From assembly GCA_002973575.1 (NCBI GenBank), contig PVEQ01000008.1, positions 1-64,000 on the forward strand: DNA of 64,000 nucleotides, in the 5' to 3' direction. This document shows, in pieces, positions 8,461 through 18,136 of the stretch (position 1 is its first letter; every line of letters starts with the position of its first letter). Position numbers and translations under genes: made by a program. The notes beneath the pieces are model-generated. The model searched no databases, was not told the DNA's origin, and worked only from the letters and a program-made list of their open reading frames with translations. The stretch comes from Sediminibacterium magnilacihabitans (GTDB taxonomy: Bacteria > Bacteroidota > Bacteroidia > Chitinophagales > Chitinophagaceae).

Positions 8461-11400
8461 TTATTTAATGATGGTTACCGATCCGGTAACAATTTTTCTT
8501 CCGTTTTTAGGATTGATGATATAATAATAAGTAGCCACCGGCAAAGGCTGTCCATTGTAAATACCATCCCATTCTTTATCATATCCCTGCGACCTGAAAA
8601 CGAGCTGCCCGTAACGGTCATACACTTCTACCGTAGCGCCGGGATAGCTTTCCAGGTAACGGATCTTCCAGGTATCATTGATGCCATCGCCATTGGGCGA
8701 AAACGCATTGGGCACATCGATGCTCAACAACACTTTAATGAAACTGGTATCTGATACCGAACAGCCTCCCTTGCCGGTTAACACCAACTTGTACGTAATG
8801 TCCGACTTGGGTGTTGACTTCGGTGTCGAATCTGTATTGGACGTAAGATAAGTAGCCGGTGTCCATAAATATTGCAGGTTGGTTCCGTATACATATACCG
8901 GCCTGAGCGTAGCCGTGCCTCCTTCCAATACATTGATCTTCGAAGGCAGTTTTAATTTCGGATAAGGATCTACGACTACCTGCTGGATAGCCGTGTCGCT
9001 CACACATCCTTGCTGGTTGAAGAAATAATAACTGATGTTGAATGTTCCCGAATCGGTAAAACGTTTCAGCGGGTTTTGTAATGCAGAAACATCCCCACCC
9101 GAAAGCGTCCAGTTCCAGGATACGGCATTGCTTGTGATGCCATTGCCCTTATCGGTAAAACGGATCGTATCACCCATACAGGCTTCTGAAGGGCTGGCAA
9201 TAAATGCGGCTTTCGGTTGCGGGTAGATCGTAGTCAGCATCTGCGTCAATGAATCGATGCATCCGTCTTTGGATGTTAGTTTCAGTTGCACAGGGTAAGG
9301 TCCCACTGCGCTGTAATGATGTGATGGGTTCTTTACCACCGCTGCCGTATTGTTGAAGGGATCTCCGAAATTCCACAAATAACTGAACAATGCCTGCGAG
9401 CCATCGGTAATGGTAGATTGATCGGTGAATTGTCCGTTGCCATCCGGCAAACATATTTTCGGCAATGCAAACGCAGGTTTGGGCAATGGGTTTACTTTCA
9501 CCGATTGTGTGTTGGTGGTACTCACACAACCGCTGTCTGTTGACACCTGTAACGATACGGTATAAGTCTGCGCAACAGTATAGGTTACGCCAAAAGAAGT
9601 ATTGTCGGACCTGTTCGCTGTGCTGCCGTTACCAAAATCCCATTTCCATTGGCGTATATTGGAATAATTGGCCAATGAACTGTCAACAAAAGAAACCGCG
9701 TTCTTCTCGCACTGCAAACTGCCTACATTCCATTTAGCTAAAGGCGAAGGCCATACGGTTATGTTCTGTGTGGCCAAGTCGCGACAACCTTTGTCAGACA
9801 CTGCCAGGTATTGTATGGGATAAGTACCCACGCCTGCCTTTTTGGGATCGAACAGTCCGCTCGCAATATTGGTAATACCATTACCGCTGAAAGAAGGACT
9901 CCCCGCTGCATTCGATACGCTGTTGTTGTATGAAGCCTGTGTGATGAGCCTTGCAGATGCATCATAACAAATACCAGGCAATGTAGTGAGACTTACTTTC
10001 GGGCTTGCATTCAGTGTAATCGTTTGCGAAGCCTGGCTCCTGCAGGTAGAAGAAGTAGCGCCTGAATAAGCTTTGAGTACAATGGTAAAACTCTTCGAAG
10101 CGGGCGACTGGAAATTAGGATACAGATGCGTGTATTTTTTATATCGAACCGGTGTTGAATCCACTGTTTTCTGTGAAAGATCATTCTGATCCCAATAGAT
10201 CTCTATAAAGCTCAGGTTGCCGAAATCAACAAAAGAATTATTGGTGATCTCCACCTGCCGGTTGCTGCACAATGCATTGCTGTTGCTCACTGAAAAATCT
10301 GCGGTGGGGTTACTACCATTCACTGTGAAGTTTTGAGTAATAGCAGTAGTACATCCATTGGAAGTAACCGTGAGATTCACTTTATAATAACCATAATTAT
10401 TGTATCGTACCGATGGATTTTGTGCCGTACTGGTAGCTATGTTTGGTCCGGGTGTTACCAGAGGTGTTCCTGCATTGAATTGCCATTTATAAGTAAAGCC
10501 GGCAGCAGTACCATCTGCTACTTTTGACGTATCGGTGAATTGTGCCAGTGCATCGTTCAAACATATTTCGGGCATCACAAAACCGGGTACAGGATACGCG
10601 TGAATGGTAACAGGTGTTGCAGGTGTGAACAGATCGCTTTTACAGCCAGTGCTGCTAGTTACTTGCAGGGTAACATTTTTCTTTCCGTATGCCTGGTAAT
10701 TGGTCGTTTGTTGTGCTCCTGTGCTTGCCGTCAAAGGCCCTGCCGCATTGTCGAGGTCCCAGGTCCATTGTGTAATGGTTCCTGTTTGTACTGTAGAGGC
10801 ATCGGTATATGTAATGTTATCATTCACACAGGTAACGGCTGGATAGGTAAAACCGGCAACGGGTTTGGAAGAAAGGTTCACGGTATTGACCGTTTCCGTT
10901 GAACTGCATCCGATGCCGGAGACAGCTTTCAGTTTGATGGTATAACTGGCCGGCGTACTGTATTTTTTGGGAGTCAGTAAAGCAGTTGAATTATCCGCAG
11001 TAGTACCATCTCCAAAACTCCATAGCCAGCGGGTAACAGCGCCATTCGCGGTGGTGCTTTGGTCGGTAATATAAACCGAGTCTGTTACGCAGCCGCTTTG
11101 AGTGGTGGTAAATTGGGCCACCAGCAACGGATTCACACTAACGGGAATGGCAAACAACTGGCTGGTGCTGCCGCATCCATCGGGTGAGTTGGACGTGGTG
11201 TATACTTTAATCGTATCACGCAAAGCAGCTGTATTGGCCTTACTGAATGTATAATTCTGTTTGGTACTGTAGTAGTAAAGTGTTTGTCCGCTCGCAGCCA
11301 CCGCACTGTCGTAAGCAGGTGCATTGGCAGGACCAATGGGCACATTCGGACTGATATTGGGCGCCGCAGAGAAATCCCACAAAATACTGCCTGGCTGAAA

Positions 11401-12900
11401 ATTGAAAGGCACTGAAAACTGGAAGGCGGTATTGACACAAGTGACGGCTGAATCCACCACGCCATAAGGATTGCGGAACGAAGCCACTTGTGTAAAATCG
11501 CGGATATTGGTTCCTGCATTATACCCATAACTTTCCGCCGATCCAAAACCATAAGCAATGGCATTGAAGCCTGTATCAGCATACAAAGCATGTGGCCCTG
11601 AACCTACAGACATGATGGCGTAGGCATAGTTTGGATCCTGCGGATGCGGCTGGAAACTCGATGCCATGGAAGTTCCATCAAGTGTAAAACTGTTGACGCC
11701 TTCTTTTTTGATGATGACGTTGATATAACTCTGCAAGATCTTGTAGAGGGTGGCCGAATACAAAGTGATCTTGTTGATGGTTTGTTCTACCGGGCTGAGG
11801 TAGATCATTTCAGGATCACCATAAGGAAAGGTATTGGGATTACCCTCCTGTCCTTGTGTGGTACAATATTGCGCTACCAGTACGGGTTTATCTGATTCGA
11901 TGAGATTGGGCGCTGCCGGATTATAACCAGGCAGGCTGCTGTTCTTGAATTGATAATAAAAGCCGTTGATCAGGGTGGATGAGGGTAAGGGCACACCATT
12001 CAGTTTAACAACAGTAGTTGGATCGGTTACACAAACCCGGAAGAAATTATTGGGTTGTGAGCCGGTTGGGGCAGTCAGGTAACGCTTACCCCAGGCCACC
12101 GCGGGAAATGCTTGCGCAAAGAGGTTGTCGGCCGTACCCGTTCCCGATCCTCCAATACTGATCTTACCAGAACCGGAAAATACCGCGATCTTTTTACATC
12201 CGCCGCTCCCATTACTGCTGATGGACCGTATCCTCGAACCGGTAAGGTCGGTACCCTGGTTGCCGCTGGTTGTTCCCATGACATTGTAGATCTGTCCCTG
12301 TTTCAAGGTAACGGTAAATGGCAGACCGGCAGGCTTCCCATTTTTATTGGCGGCCGTAGGCGTTATTTCAACCGTTGTATTGTCTTCCGTTGCCACAACG
12401 AAGAAGAAAGAATTGGCATAAGACTGATTGGACGATTGTGTATAATTCACCGAATAGTAATCCTTGCCCAGGGTATTGGTGGGAAACAATATAGATGCCC
12501 CCGAAACGCTCGCATTATAAATGTGTGCATAGGCCACTATAGGTGCATCGCTGGTGATATGAATGCCTGTATTATAAAGCCCGGCATCCGCTATCCGGCA
12601 ATCCTGGCTTCCTGTTTTGGGAAGCGTATAAGAAACCGTTATCTGGTTTTTGGGTACAAAATAGGTTTGCTTATAGCCTACTGCAGGAACCTCAACTGTT
12701 ACATTGGCGTCTTTGTCAGAAGTAAAATATAGTACCATATCCTGTGTGCCGCCGGTGATTACAGGCACCCCATTGGAACCAGCCATGCTTACATGATAGC
12801 CGTATCCCAACCAAAAATCCTTGCCTTTATTGGAATAGTCCTGCGTATAGGCCTTTAAAGCCAGGCAAACGAATAAAAGCAGCAGTCGGTGTTTGGTCAT
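8461..12900 (-). CDS. giant PKD-repeat protein with type B gliding-motility C-terminal domain
   Basis: This 1479-residue exported protein carries a signal peptide (MTKHRLLLLF..YTQ), an IgGFc-binding-like N-terminal region (about residues 20-480, starting GKDFWLGYGYH), then roughly seven PKD-like Ig modules recognisable by motifs such as WLWSFGDGT, WKWDFGNGS and YLWNFGD. The last 85 residues are the CHU_C/gliding-motility domain, with NAFSPNGDGINDTW, VEVYDRYGQLVF and a WDG motif. This domain is the type B sorting signal for the type IX secretion system. The protein is likely a cell-surface or released adhesin-like cargo. The PorP/SprF gene follows 5 bp after the stop. Its ligand is unknown. 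Confidence 0.92.
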   Translation of the reverse strand: MTKHRLLLLFVCLALKAYTQDYSNKGKDFWLGYGYHVSMAGSNGVPVITGGTQDMVLYFTSDKDANVTVEVPAVGYKQTYFVPKNQITVSYTLPKTGSQDCRIADAGLYNTGIHITSDAPIVAYAHIYNASVSGASILFPTNTLGKDYYSVNYTQSSNQSYANSFFFVVATEDNTTVEITPTAANKNGKPAGLPFTVTLKQGQIYNVMGTTSGNQGTDLTGSRIRSISSNGSGGCKKIAVFSGSGKISIGGSGTGTADNLFAQAFPAVAWGKRYLTAPTGSQPNNFFRVCVTDPTTVVKLNGVPLPSSTLINGFYYQFKNSSLPGYNPAAPNLIESDKPVLVAQYCTTQGQEGNPNTFPYGDPEMIYLSPVEQTINKITLYSATLYKILQSYINVIIKKEGVNSFTLDGTSMASSFQPHPQDPNYAYAIMSVGSGPHALYADTGFNAIAYGFGSAESYGYNAGTNIRDFTQVASFRNPYGVVDSAVTCVNTAFQFSVPFNFQPGSILWDFSAAPNISPNVPIGPANAPAYDSAVAASGQTLYYYSTKQNYTFSKANTAALRDTIKVYTTSNSPDGCGSTSQLFAIPVSVNPLLVAQFTTTQSGCVTDSVYITDQSTTANGAVTRWLWSFGDGTTADNSTALLTPKKYSTPASYTIKLKAVSGIGCSSTETVNTVNLSSKPVAGFTYPAVTCVNDNITYTDASTVQTGTITQWTWDLDNAAGPLTASTGAQQTTNYQAYGKKNVTLQVTSSTGCKSDLFTPATPVTIHAYPVPGFVMPEICLNDALAQFTDTSKVADGTAAGFTYKWQFNAGTPLVTPGPNIATSTAQNPSVRYNNYGYYKVNLTVTSNGCTTAITQNFTVNGSNPTADFSVSNSNALCSNRQVEITNNSFVDFGNLSFIEIYWDQNDLSQKTVDSTPVRYKKYTHLYPNFQSPASKSFTIVLKAYSGATSSTCRSQASQTITLNASPKVSLTTLPGICYDASARLITQASYNNSVSNAAGSPSFSGNGITNIASGLFDPKKAGVGTYPIQYLAVSDKGCRDLATQNITVWPSPLAKWNVGSLQCEKNAVSFVDSSLANYSNIRQWKWDFGNGSTANRSDNTSFGVTYTVAQTYTVSLQVSTDSGCVSTTNTQSVKVNPLPKPAFALPKICLPDGNGQFTDQSTITDGSQALFSYLWNFGDPFNNTAAVVKNPSHHYSAVGPYPVQLKLTSKDGCIDSLTQMLTTIYPQPKAAFIASPSEACMGDTIRFTDKGNGITSNAVSWNWTLSGGDVSALQNPLKRFTDSGTFNISYYFFNQQGCVSDTAIQQVVVDPYPKLKLPSKINVLEGGTATLRPVYVYGTNLQYLWTPATYLTSNTDSTPKSTPKSDITYKLVLTGKGGCSVSDTSFIKVLLSIDVPNAFSPNGDGINDTWKIRYLESYPGATVEVYDRYGQLVFRSQGYDKEWDGIYNGQPLPVATYYYIINPKNGRKIVTGSVTIIK

Positions 12901-13014
12901 CGGCGGCTCAATGGTTCAGTTCATTAACAAAACTAAGCAGGGCAGATACAGTTCTTACACAGTAGGATATGTGGGACGGGTACTAAAATTAAGAGGAAAA
13001 TCTATTCGGCTACT

Positions 13015-13689
13015 TTAAATCTTTGCTCCGGGGAAAAAATCGCTGTTTTGGAGCAGCAAGCGGGCTTGGGGTCCGGTACAACACAACAGGTCCAGGACCG
13101 ACAAGTTGGGCTGGAACCCGATGCGGTCTTCAAACACCTGGGTGTACACAATGGGGTGAGGGCATCTCTCGGGCGACTGGAAATTTTTAGGCATGAAATA
13201 CCCCCTCAGGTCAATGGCTCGCGGATCGATGGGATGGTCTGTTTCGCGGTCGAGGACTTCCCATGACTTTTCCAGTCCCGTTTGTTTGCGCACCCATTCC
13301 AGTATTTCCAGGTTCATGTCTGCCAAAAAAACCGGCTGTTTTTTGTAAAAAGCTTCCAGCCAATCGCGGTAAAATTCAAAGAAAGGGGAACGTCCATAAC
13401 AGGATTCGATCGTTCGCCAATGCTGTAGTTGCCAGTCGGTAGCGTAACTGATCTTCACATCCTTCATCGGCTGGCGCTGCGACCTTCCTTTCTGCAGGGG
13501 TACCGATAAATGCACCAAACCATTGCTGCCTGCAACCACGCACCTGTTGCGAAAACTCATTTTTTGGTAGGTTTCGCATAGATCAATTTTTATATCTTTA
13601 TTGAGAAACAAAATATTTATCCAATTAATTGTTGGAAAATATTGATTTTCAATGACTATTAGCCCATTATTGCCTATATTTACATTCAT
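13015..13689 (-). CDS. WbqC family protein
   Basis: This 224-residue protein of the WbqC-like family has the family start VIENQYFPTINWINIL and conserved segments RNRCVVAGSNG, LSVPLQKG, DWQLQHWRTIESCYGRSPFF and the C-terminal VLDLLCCTGPQ. The family is linked to surface-polysaccharide gene clusters in other bacteria, where a role in sugar transfer or modification is suspected but not proven. Here it stands alone, downstream of no glycan biosynthesis genes and 114 bp upstream of the giant PKD protein on the same strand. The ATG used has AT-rich sequence upstream suited to a promoter. Biochemical function is not established. Confidence 0.85.
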   Translation of the reverse strand: MNVNIGNNGLIVIENQYFPTINWINILFLNKDIKIDLCETYQKMSFRNRCVVAGSNGLVHLSVPLQKGRSQRQPMKDVKISYATDWQLQHWRTIESCYGRSPFFEFYRDWLEAFYKKQPVFLADMNLEILEWVRKQTGLEKSWEVLDRETDHPIDPRAIDLRGYFMPKNFQSPERCPHPIVYTQVFEDRIGFQPNLSVLDLLCCTGPQARLLLQNSDFFPGAKI

Positions 13690-14225
13690 GGTGTTATAAT
13701 CTATAATAGATACCTTTTACGACTAAAATAGCTGCGCTATTAACTCTAATTAAATAACTACAATTAATTGATTTTAAATTATTTGAATAGATTATTTGTT
13801 TACTAAAAAATTGAGTTTCAGAAAAACATGTTATTCACTCCATTTTTCTAACTTCTTTAGTACTGAAATAGCAAAAGTTTGGTGCTACGACATACCACTT
13901 CCCACAAATCAATTCCAATGGCTTTAGCGCATAAAGGTAAAAGAGGCACATCCTACTCTATTCCACATTCTCTTCACAGTTGACAGGGTTACGAAACTTT
14001 TTAGTGATGGGTTACCAGTGGCATTAACAATCCGGTCTTTTTGAAAAAACAGTTAAGACGGTCATTTATGTGGAAGTGCAGGAATACAGAGCCATCTGCT
14101 TCGATGGGTTGAAAAATAAAGGTCACTGGAGTGATATCGTAGCTGTTGTTCACGGAGGATGACAGGTTGTAACTTAAGATTTCATTTTGAGTGACTTGCC
14201 ATAAGTTTGCTGCAAAACCGGTGTT
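13690..14225. other. 536-bp intergenic region with possible gene remnant
   Basis: This stretch has no intact gene. The left part (about 13690-13870) is very AT-rich and probably contains the promoter of the WbqC gene. On the minus strand, 14001-14234 is open for 77 codons and ends in a stop at 14001-14003, but has no ATG that would give a sizeable protein. Its translation has an alternating hydrophobic pattern (for example VTFIFQPIEADGSVFLHFH) that looks like a beta-rich protein end. It may be the 3' remnant of a lost gene or chance. I saw no tRNA or terminator here. Confidence 0.35.
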
Positions 14226-14678
14226 TTGAAAAAGTTACGCCCCTTTGTTTTCCTGGTAGCCATCAGTTGCTTATTCGCTTGCGCAAAACCCCAGGCCTTT
14301 GATTATCGGGATATCAAAAATGTGAAAGTGGAGAGCGTGGGTTATGACCAGACAGCCCTTACGATGGACCTGGTGTACTACAACCCCAATCATTTTGGCG
14401 TTAACCTGCAAAAAGTAGATTGCGACGTTTATATTGATAACCGTTACCTGGGAAAATACCAGCTCGACACGTTAATGCATATCAGCCGTCTTTCAGAATT
14501 CACCCTTCCTTCCAAGATCATGGTAGACATGAAGACTGTTTTCAAAAACGCCCTTACTTTTCTTTTCAATAAAGAAGTACTGGTGAATGTAAAAGGAACT
14601 ACCCGTGTAGGCAAAGCAGGTATCTATACCACCATCCCTTTCAACTACGAAGCCCGGCATAAAATCGAGCTTTTTTGA
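14226..14678 (+). CDS. LEA type 2-like lipoprotein
   Basis: This 150-residue lipoprotein has signal MKKLRPFVFLVAISCLFAC (lipid attachment at Cys19). The mature part reads like a LEA14/WHy-type beta sandwich: KVESVGYDQTALTMDLVYYNPNHFGVNL is the usual LEA2 strand pattern with the Asn-Pro-Asn turn. In bacteria these are envelope lipoproteins of unknown role, some implicated in stress. The start codon is TTG at 14226; no in-frame ATG precedes the signal peptide and the only upstream alternative, GTG at 14221, is out of frame. It is followed 51 bp later by pruA, which has its own -7-like element. Confidence 0.8.
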   Translation: MKKLRPFVFLVAISCLFACAKPQAFDYRDIKNVKVESVGYDQTALTMDLVYYNPNHFGVNLQKVDCDVYIDNRYLGKYQLDTLMHISRLSEFTLPSKIMVDMKTVFKNALTFLFNKEVLVNVKGTTRVGKAGIYTTIPFNYEARHKIELF

Positions 14679-14693
14679 GCCTGTCCGAATTCG

Positions 14694-14701
14694 TAACTTT
14701 G
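14694..14701 (+). promoter_or_regulatory. -7 element upstream of pruA (TAACTTTG)
   Basis: TAACTTTG matches TAnnTTTG 28 bp before the pruA ATG. A TTTG at 14674-14677 could be the -33 box, although the 16-bp spacing is short. This is a pattern match only. Confidence 0.4.
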
Positions 14702-14729
14702 CCGTCGCTAAAACTATAAAATACCTAAC

Positions 14730-16361
14730 ATGAGTCTTGGTTATTTCTCTTACCCCATGCCTGTCAATGAGCCCGTACTGTCGTATGCTCCGGGCAGCAA
14801 TGAAAAGAACGCTTTGAAAAAGGCCCTCGCCGACCTGAAGAAAAAAGAACTGGATATCCCCATGTATATCGGCGGTAAAGCAATAAAAACAGGAAAGAAA
14901 ATAGCCATCCACCCGCCGCATGAGATAGCCCATACCCTGGGCCATTTTCACATGGGTGAAGAAAAACATGTGAAGCAAGCCATCGACGCCGCGCTGAAAG
15001 CCAAGGAAGACTGGGCTGCCATGAGCTGGGAAAACAGGGCGCATATCTTTTTAAAAGCAGCCGATCTTTTGGCTACCAAGTACCGCTACCAGATGAATGC
15101 CTGCACCATGCTCGGGCAGAGCAAGAACGCTTACCAGGCCGAGATCGACAGCGCCTGTGAGCTGATCGACTTCTTACGTTTCAACGTACATTTCCTGAGC
15201 GAGATATATAAGCAACAACCTATTTCCGGTCCGGGTATGCACAACCGCCTCGAATGGCGCCCGCTGGAAGGGTTCGTGTTGGCCGTTACACCTTTCAACT
15301 TCACCGCCATCGGTGGTAACCTCCCCACTTCTGCAGCCATGTGCGGCAACGTGGTAGTATGGAAGCCTGCCAATACACAAATCTATTCTGCACAGATCTT
15401 TATGCGCATCCTCAAAGAAGCCGGCCTGCCCGACGGCGTGATCAACCTGATCTATGTAGACGGTCCTACTTTGGGTAAAGTATGTTTCAGTCACCGCGAC
15501 TTTGCCGGTGTTCATTTCACGGGCTCTACCGGTGTTTTCAATTCCATGTGGAAGACCATCGGTGAAAACATTCCCAAATACCGCACGTATCCGCGCATCG
15601 TTGGCGAAACCGGCGGTAAGGATTTTGTGATCGCACATAAGAGCGCCGATGTAGATGCAGTGGTAACAGCGCTGGCCAGGGGCGCTTTTGAATTCCAGGG
15701 GCAGAAATGTTCTGCTGCTTCCCGCGCTTATTTGCCCAGCAACATCGCTGAACAGGTGAAGACCAAACTGGTGGCCGCCATTCAAAGCATGAAAATGGGA
15801 TCGGTAGAAGATTTCAGCAACTTCATCAATGCGGTGATCAATGAGAAAGCTTTCAACAATATCGCCCGGTATATTGATAATGCTAAGAAAGACAAGAAGG
15901 CCAAGATACTGGTGGGCGGTAAATACGATAAAAAACACGGTTATTTTATAGAACCTACTGTTATTGAAACCACCGACCCCAAATATGCTTCTTTGTGTGA
16001 AGAGATATTCGGGCCCGTACTGACCATCTATACTTACGATGCCGACGAATTCGAAGCGGCCCTCGACCTGGTGGACAGTACTTCGCCCTATGCACTCACC
16101 GGCTCGATCCTTTCGCAGGACAGGGCTGCCGTGGAACTGGCCACCAACAAGCTGCGCAATGCCGCCGGTAATTTCTACATCAACGACAAGCCCACCGGTG
16201 CCGTGGTAGGCCAGCAGCCTTTTGGCGGCGCGCGCGCCTCCGGTACGAACGACAAGGCCGGCAGCATGCTGAACCTCTACCGTTGGCTGAGCGCCAGAAC
16301 CATTAAAGAAACTTTTAATCCGCCGGTGAATTACGGCTATCCCTTTATGCAGGAAAGCTAA
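14730..16361 (+). CDS. pruA: L-glutamate gamma-semialdehyde (P5C) dehydrogenase
   Basis: This enzyme oxidises L-glutamate 5-semialdehyde (from 1-pyrroline-5-carboxylate) to glutamate with NAD+, the second step of proline breakdown. The 543-residue aldehyde dehydrogenase has catalytic Cys327 in GQKCSAASR, the general-base Glu293 in GETGGKD, and the NAD-binding-region FTGSTGVF. The N-terminal extension with YPMPVNEPVLSYAPGS is typical of the single-function 1-pyrroline-5-carboxylate dehydrogenase of eukaryotes and Bacteroidota, about 540 residues, in contrast to the fused PutA of proteobacteria. No proline dehydrogenase gene is in the window. The gene begins a same-strand run reaching to 23 kb. 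Confidence 0.94.
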   Translation: MSLGYFSYPMPVNEPVLSYAPGSNEKNALKKALADLKKKELDIPMYIGGKAIKTGKKIAIHPPHEIAHTLGHFHMGEEKHVKQAIDAALKAKEDWAAMSWENRAHIFLKAADLLATKYRYQMNACTMLGQSKNAYQAEIDSACELIDFLRFNVHFLSEIYKQQPISGPGMHNRLEWRPLEGFVLAVTPFNFTAIGGNLPTSAAMCGNVVVWKPANTQIYSAQIFMRILKEAGLPDGVINLIYVDGPTLGKVCFSHRDFAGVHFTGSTGVFNSMWKTIGENIPKYRTYPRIVGETGGKDFVIAHKSADVDAVVTALARGAFEFQGQKCSAASRAYLPSNIAEQVKTKLVAAIQSMKMGSVEDFSNFINAVINEKAFNNIARYIDNAKKDKKAKILVGGKYDKKHGYFIEPTVIETTDPKYASLCEEIFGPVLTIYTYDADEFEAALDLVDSTSPYALTGSILSQDRAAVELATNKLRNAAGNFYINDKPTGAVVGQQPFGGARASGTNDKAGSMLNLYRWLSARTIKETFNPPVNYGYPFMQES

Positions 16362-16385
16362 AGATGATTGAACCCCTAACTTCCT

Positions 16386-16393
16386 TATATTTG
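16386..16393 (+). promoter_or_regulatory. -7 element upstream of pdhA (TATATTTG)
   Basis: TATATTTG is an exact TAnnTTTG match 19 bp before the GTG start of pdhA. A TTG at 16368-16370 is closer than usual (15 bp). The pattern supports separate transcription of pdhA. Confidence 0.4.
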
Positions 16394-16412
16394 CCCCTCA
16401 AAATTTCGTATA

Positions 16413-17408
16413 GTGGCTACAAAATTCTCCAAAGAAACCTACCTGTACTGGTATGAGTTGATGCAACTGATCCGCCAGTTTGAACTGAAAGCGGAAGAAA
16501 TGTATAAAATGGCCGGTAAGATCCGCGGCTTTTTCCATGCTTATGTTGGGCAGGAAGCCATTGCCGCCGGTTGCATGACCGCTACGCAGCAGGACGATCC
16601 GTTCATTACCGCTTACCGCGACCACGGTCTGGCCCTGGCCAAAGGCGTAGCGCCCAATGCCTGTATGGCAGAGCTCTACGGTAAAGCCACCGGCTGCGCC
16701 AAAGGAAAGGGCGGCAGTATGCACTTCTTCAGCCTGGAGCATCGTTTCTTCGGCGGCCACGGTATTGTAGGTGCACAGATCGGAACAGGCGCGGGACTGG
16801 CTTTTGCTGAAAAATACAAAGGCACCAATAACGTTGCGCTTTGCTTCTTTGGCGATGGCGCTGCCCGCCAGGGTATCCTGCACGAGACCTTTAACCTGGC
16901 CATGCTGTGGAAACTGCCGGTGATCTTCATCTGCGAGAATAACAACTATGCCATGGGTACTTCTGTAGAACGTACCAGCAACGTAATAGATATTTATAAA
17001 CTGGCCGACGCTTACGAAATGCCGGCTGATATGGTAGATGGTATGACCCCTGAAAACGTGCACGAAGCCGTTGCCCGTGCCGTGAAAAGGGCCCGCCAGG
17101 GAGATGGTCCTACCCTGCTGGAACTGAAAACCTACCGTTATAAAGGGCATTCTATTTCCGATCCGCAGAAATACCGTTCCAAGGAGGAAGTAGATGAATA
17201 CAAAGATCAGGACCCCATTACGAAAGTGAAAACCACCATCCTGTCTAATAAATACGCTTCTGAAGAAGAACTGAATGCGATCGATACCCGCATCGGTGCA
17301 GTGGTGGATGCCTCTGTTAAATTCGCCGAAGAAAGCCCCTGGCCCGATGAAAGCGAAGTACTGAAAGACGTGTACATTGACCAGCAGTATGAATTTATTG
17401 TTGACTAA
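16413..17408 (+). CDS. pdhA: pyruvate dehydrogenase E1 component, alpha subunit
   Basis: This is the thiamine-diphosphate subunit of the pyruvate dehydrogenase complex, which converts pyruvate to acetyl-CoA and CO2. The 331-residue protein has the thiamine-diphosphate motif G147-D-G followed 29 residues later by N176 (ENN), and the phosphorylation-loop-like YRYKGHSISDP segment of the E1 alpha family. The start is a GTG at 16413 giving MATKFSKETYLYWY, which matches the family N-terminus; no suitable ATG is nearby. E1 beta and E2 are not adjacent, which is common in this phylum where the alpha gene is often separate. A TPR membrane protein gene follows after 29 bp. Confidence 0.93.
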   Translation: MATKFSKETYLYWYELMQLIRQFELKAEEMYKMAGKIRGFFHAYVGQEAIAAGCMTATQQDDPFITAYRDHGLALAKGVAPNACMAELYGKATGCAKGKGGSMHFFSLEHRFFGGHGIVGAQIGTGAGLAFAEKYKGTNNVALCFFGDGAARQGILHETFNLAMLWKLPVIFICENNNYAMGTSVERTSNVIDIYKLADAYEMPADMVDGMTPENVHEAVARAVKRARQGDGPTLLELKTYRYKGHSISDPQKYRSKEEVDEYKDQDPITKVKTTILSNKYASEEELNAIDTRIGAVVDASVKFAEESPWPDESEVLKDVYIDQQYEFIVD

Positions 17409-17437
17409 CTCTATCTTAATTACAAATCAATTTTTCC

Positions 17438-18136
17438 ATGAGCGATAAGCACGAACACGAATTGAGTTCTGAACACCACGAATCACTGGTACGTCTGCAA
17501 AGCACCTGGCAACGCATCCAAAAGCCGGTGATGATTGCAGTAGCAGCCATCATTATCATTGGCGGCGGATGGTATGTTTACCAACAATACATCGTTAAAC
17601 CCAAAGAAGAGAAAGCAGCTGAAGCGCTGTTCAAAGCCCAGGACTATTTCGCCAAAGACTCGCTGAACCTGGCGCTGAACGGCGATGGCCAATACAAAGG
17701 CGCATTATATGTGATCAATAATTTCAGTGGTACCAAAGCGGCTAACCTGGCGCATTATTATGCCGGCGTAAGCTACCTGCGTTTGGGCGATTTCAATAAC
17801 GCTGTAAAGTACCTGAAAGATTTTTCTACCGGTGCCAAACAGATCCAGCTCATGGCTTATGGCTGCCTGGGTGATGCTTATGCAGAACTGAACAAGAAAG
17901 ACGAAGCCATCGAGTCGTACAAAAAAGCAGCTTCCACTTTTGAGACCGATGAAAGCAATTCAGCAGAATACCTGTTTCGCGCAGCGCTGCTGTCTGAAAC
18001 CACCGGTAAAACAAAAGAAGCGCTGGAACTGTACAAAGAATTGAAAGATAAATTTCCCCGTACCGATAAAGGTTTCCAGGCCGATAAATACATCTATCGC
18101 CTGAGTATTGATAAAAACGATTTCAGTGTAAAATAA
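17438..18136 (+). CDS. TPR-containing single-span membrane protein
   Basis: This 232-residue protein has a short charged N-terminus, one transmembrane helix at about residues 30-51 (VMIAVAAIIIIGGGWYVY) and a periplasm-facing region of TPR-type helix pairs, for example AKYLKDFSTGAKQIQLMAYGCLGDAY and the AELNKKDEAIESYKKAAS repeat. The layout resembles YfgM-type proteins, which work with the Sec translocon and periplasmic chaperones, but the sequence alone does not prove that role. Its stop overlaps the ribH start by one base (TAATG), so the two are translationally linked; the pairing of a TPR protein with ribH may be only operon convenience. Confidence 0.8.
   Translation: MSDKHEHELSSEHHESLVRLQSTWQRIQKPVMIAVAAIIIIGGGWYVYQQYIVKPKEEKAAEALFKAQDYFAKDSLNLALNGDGQYKGALYVINNFSGTKAANLAHYYAGVSYLRLGDFNNAVKYLKDFSTGAKQIQLMAYGCLGDAYAELNKKDEAIESYKKAASTFETDESNSAEYLFRAALLSETTGKTKEALELYKELKDKFPRTDKGFQADKYIYRLSIDKNDFSVK

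Noticed and set aside
15174-15938. A 254-codon minus-strand open frame inside pruA
   Set aside because: It is antisense to a fully conserved aldehyde dehydrogenase; no domain or signal supports it.
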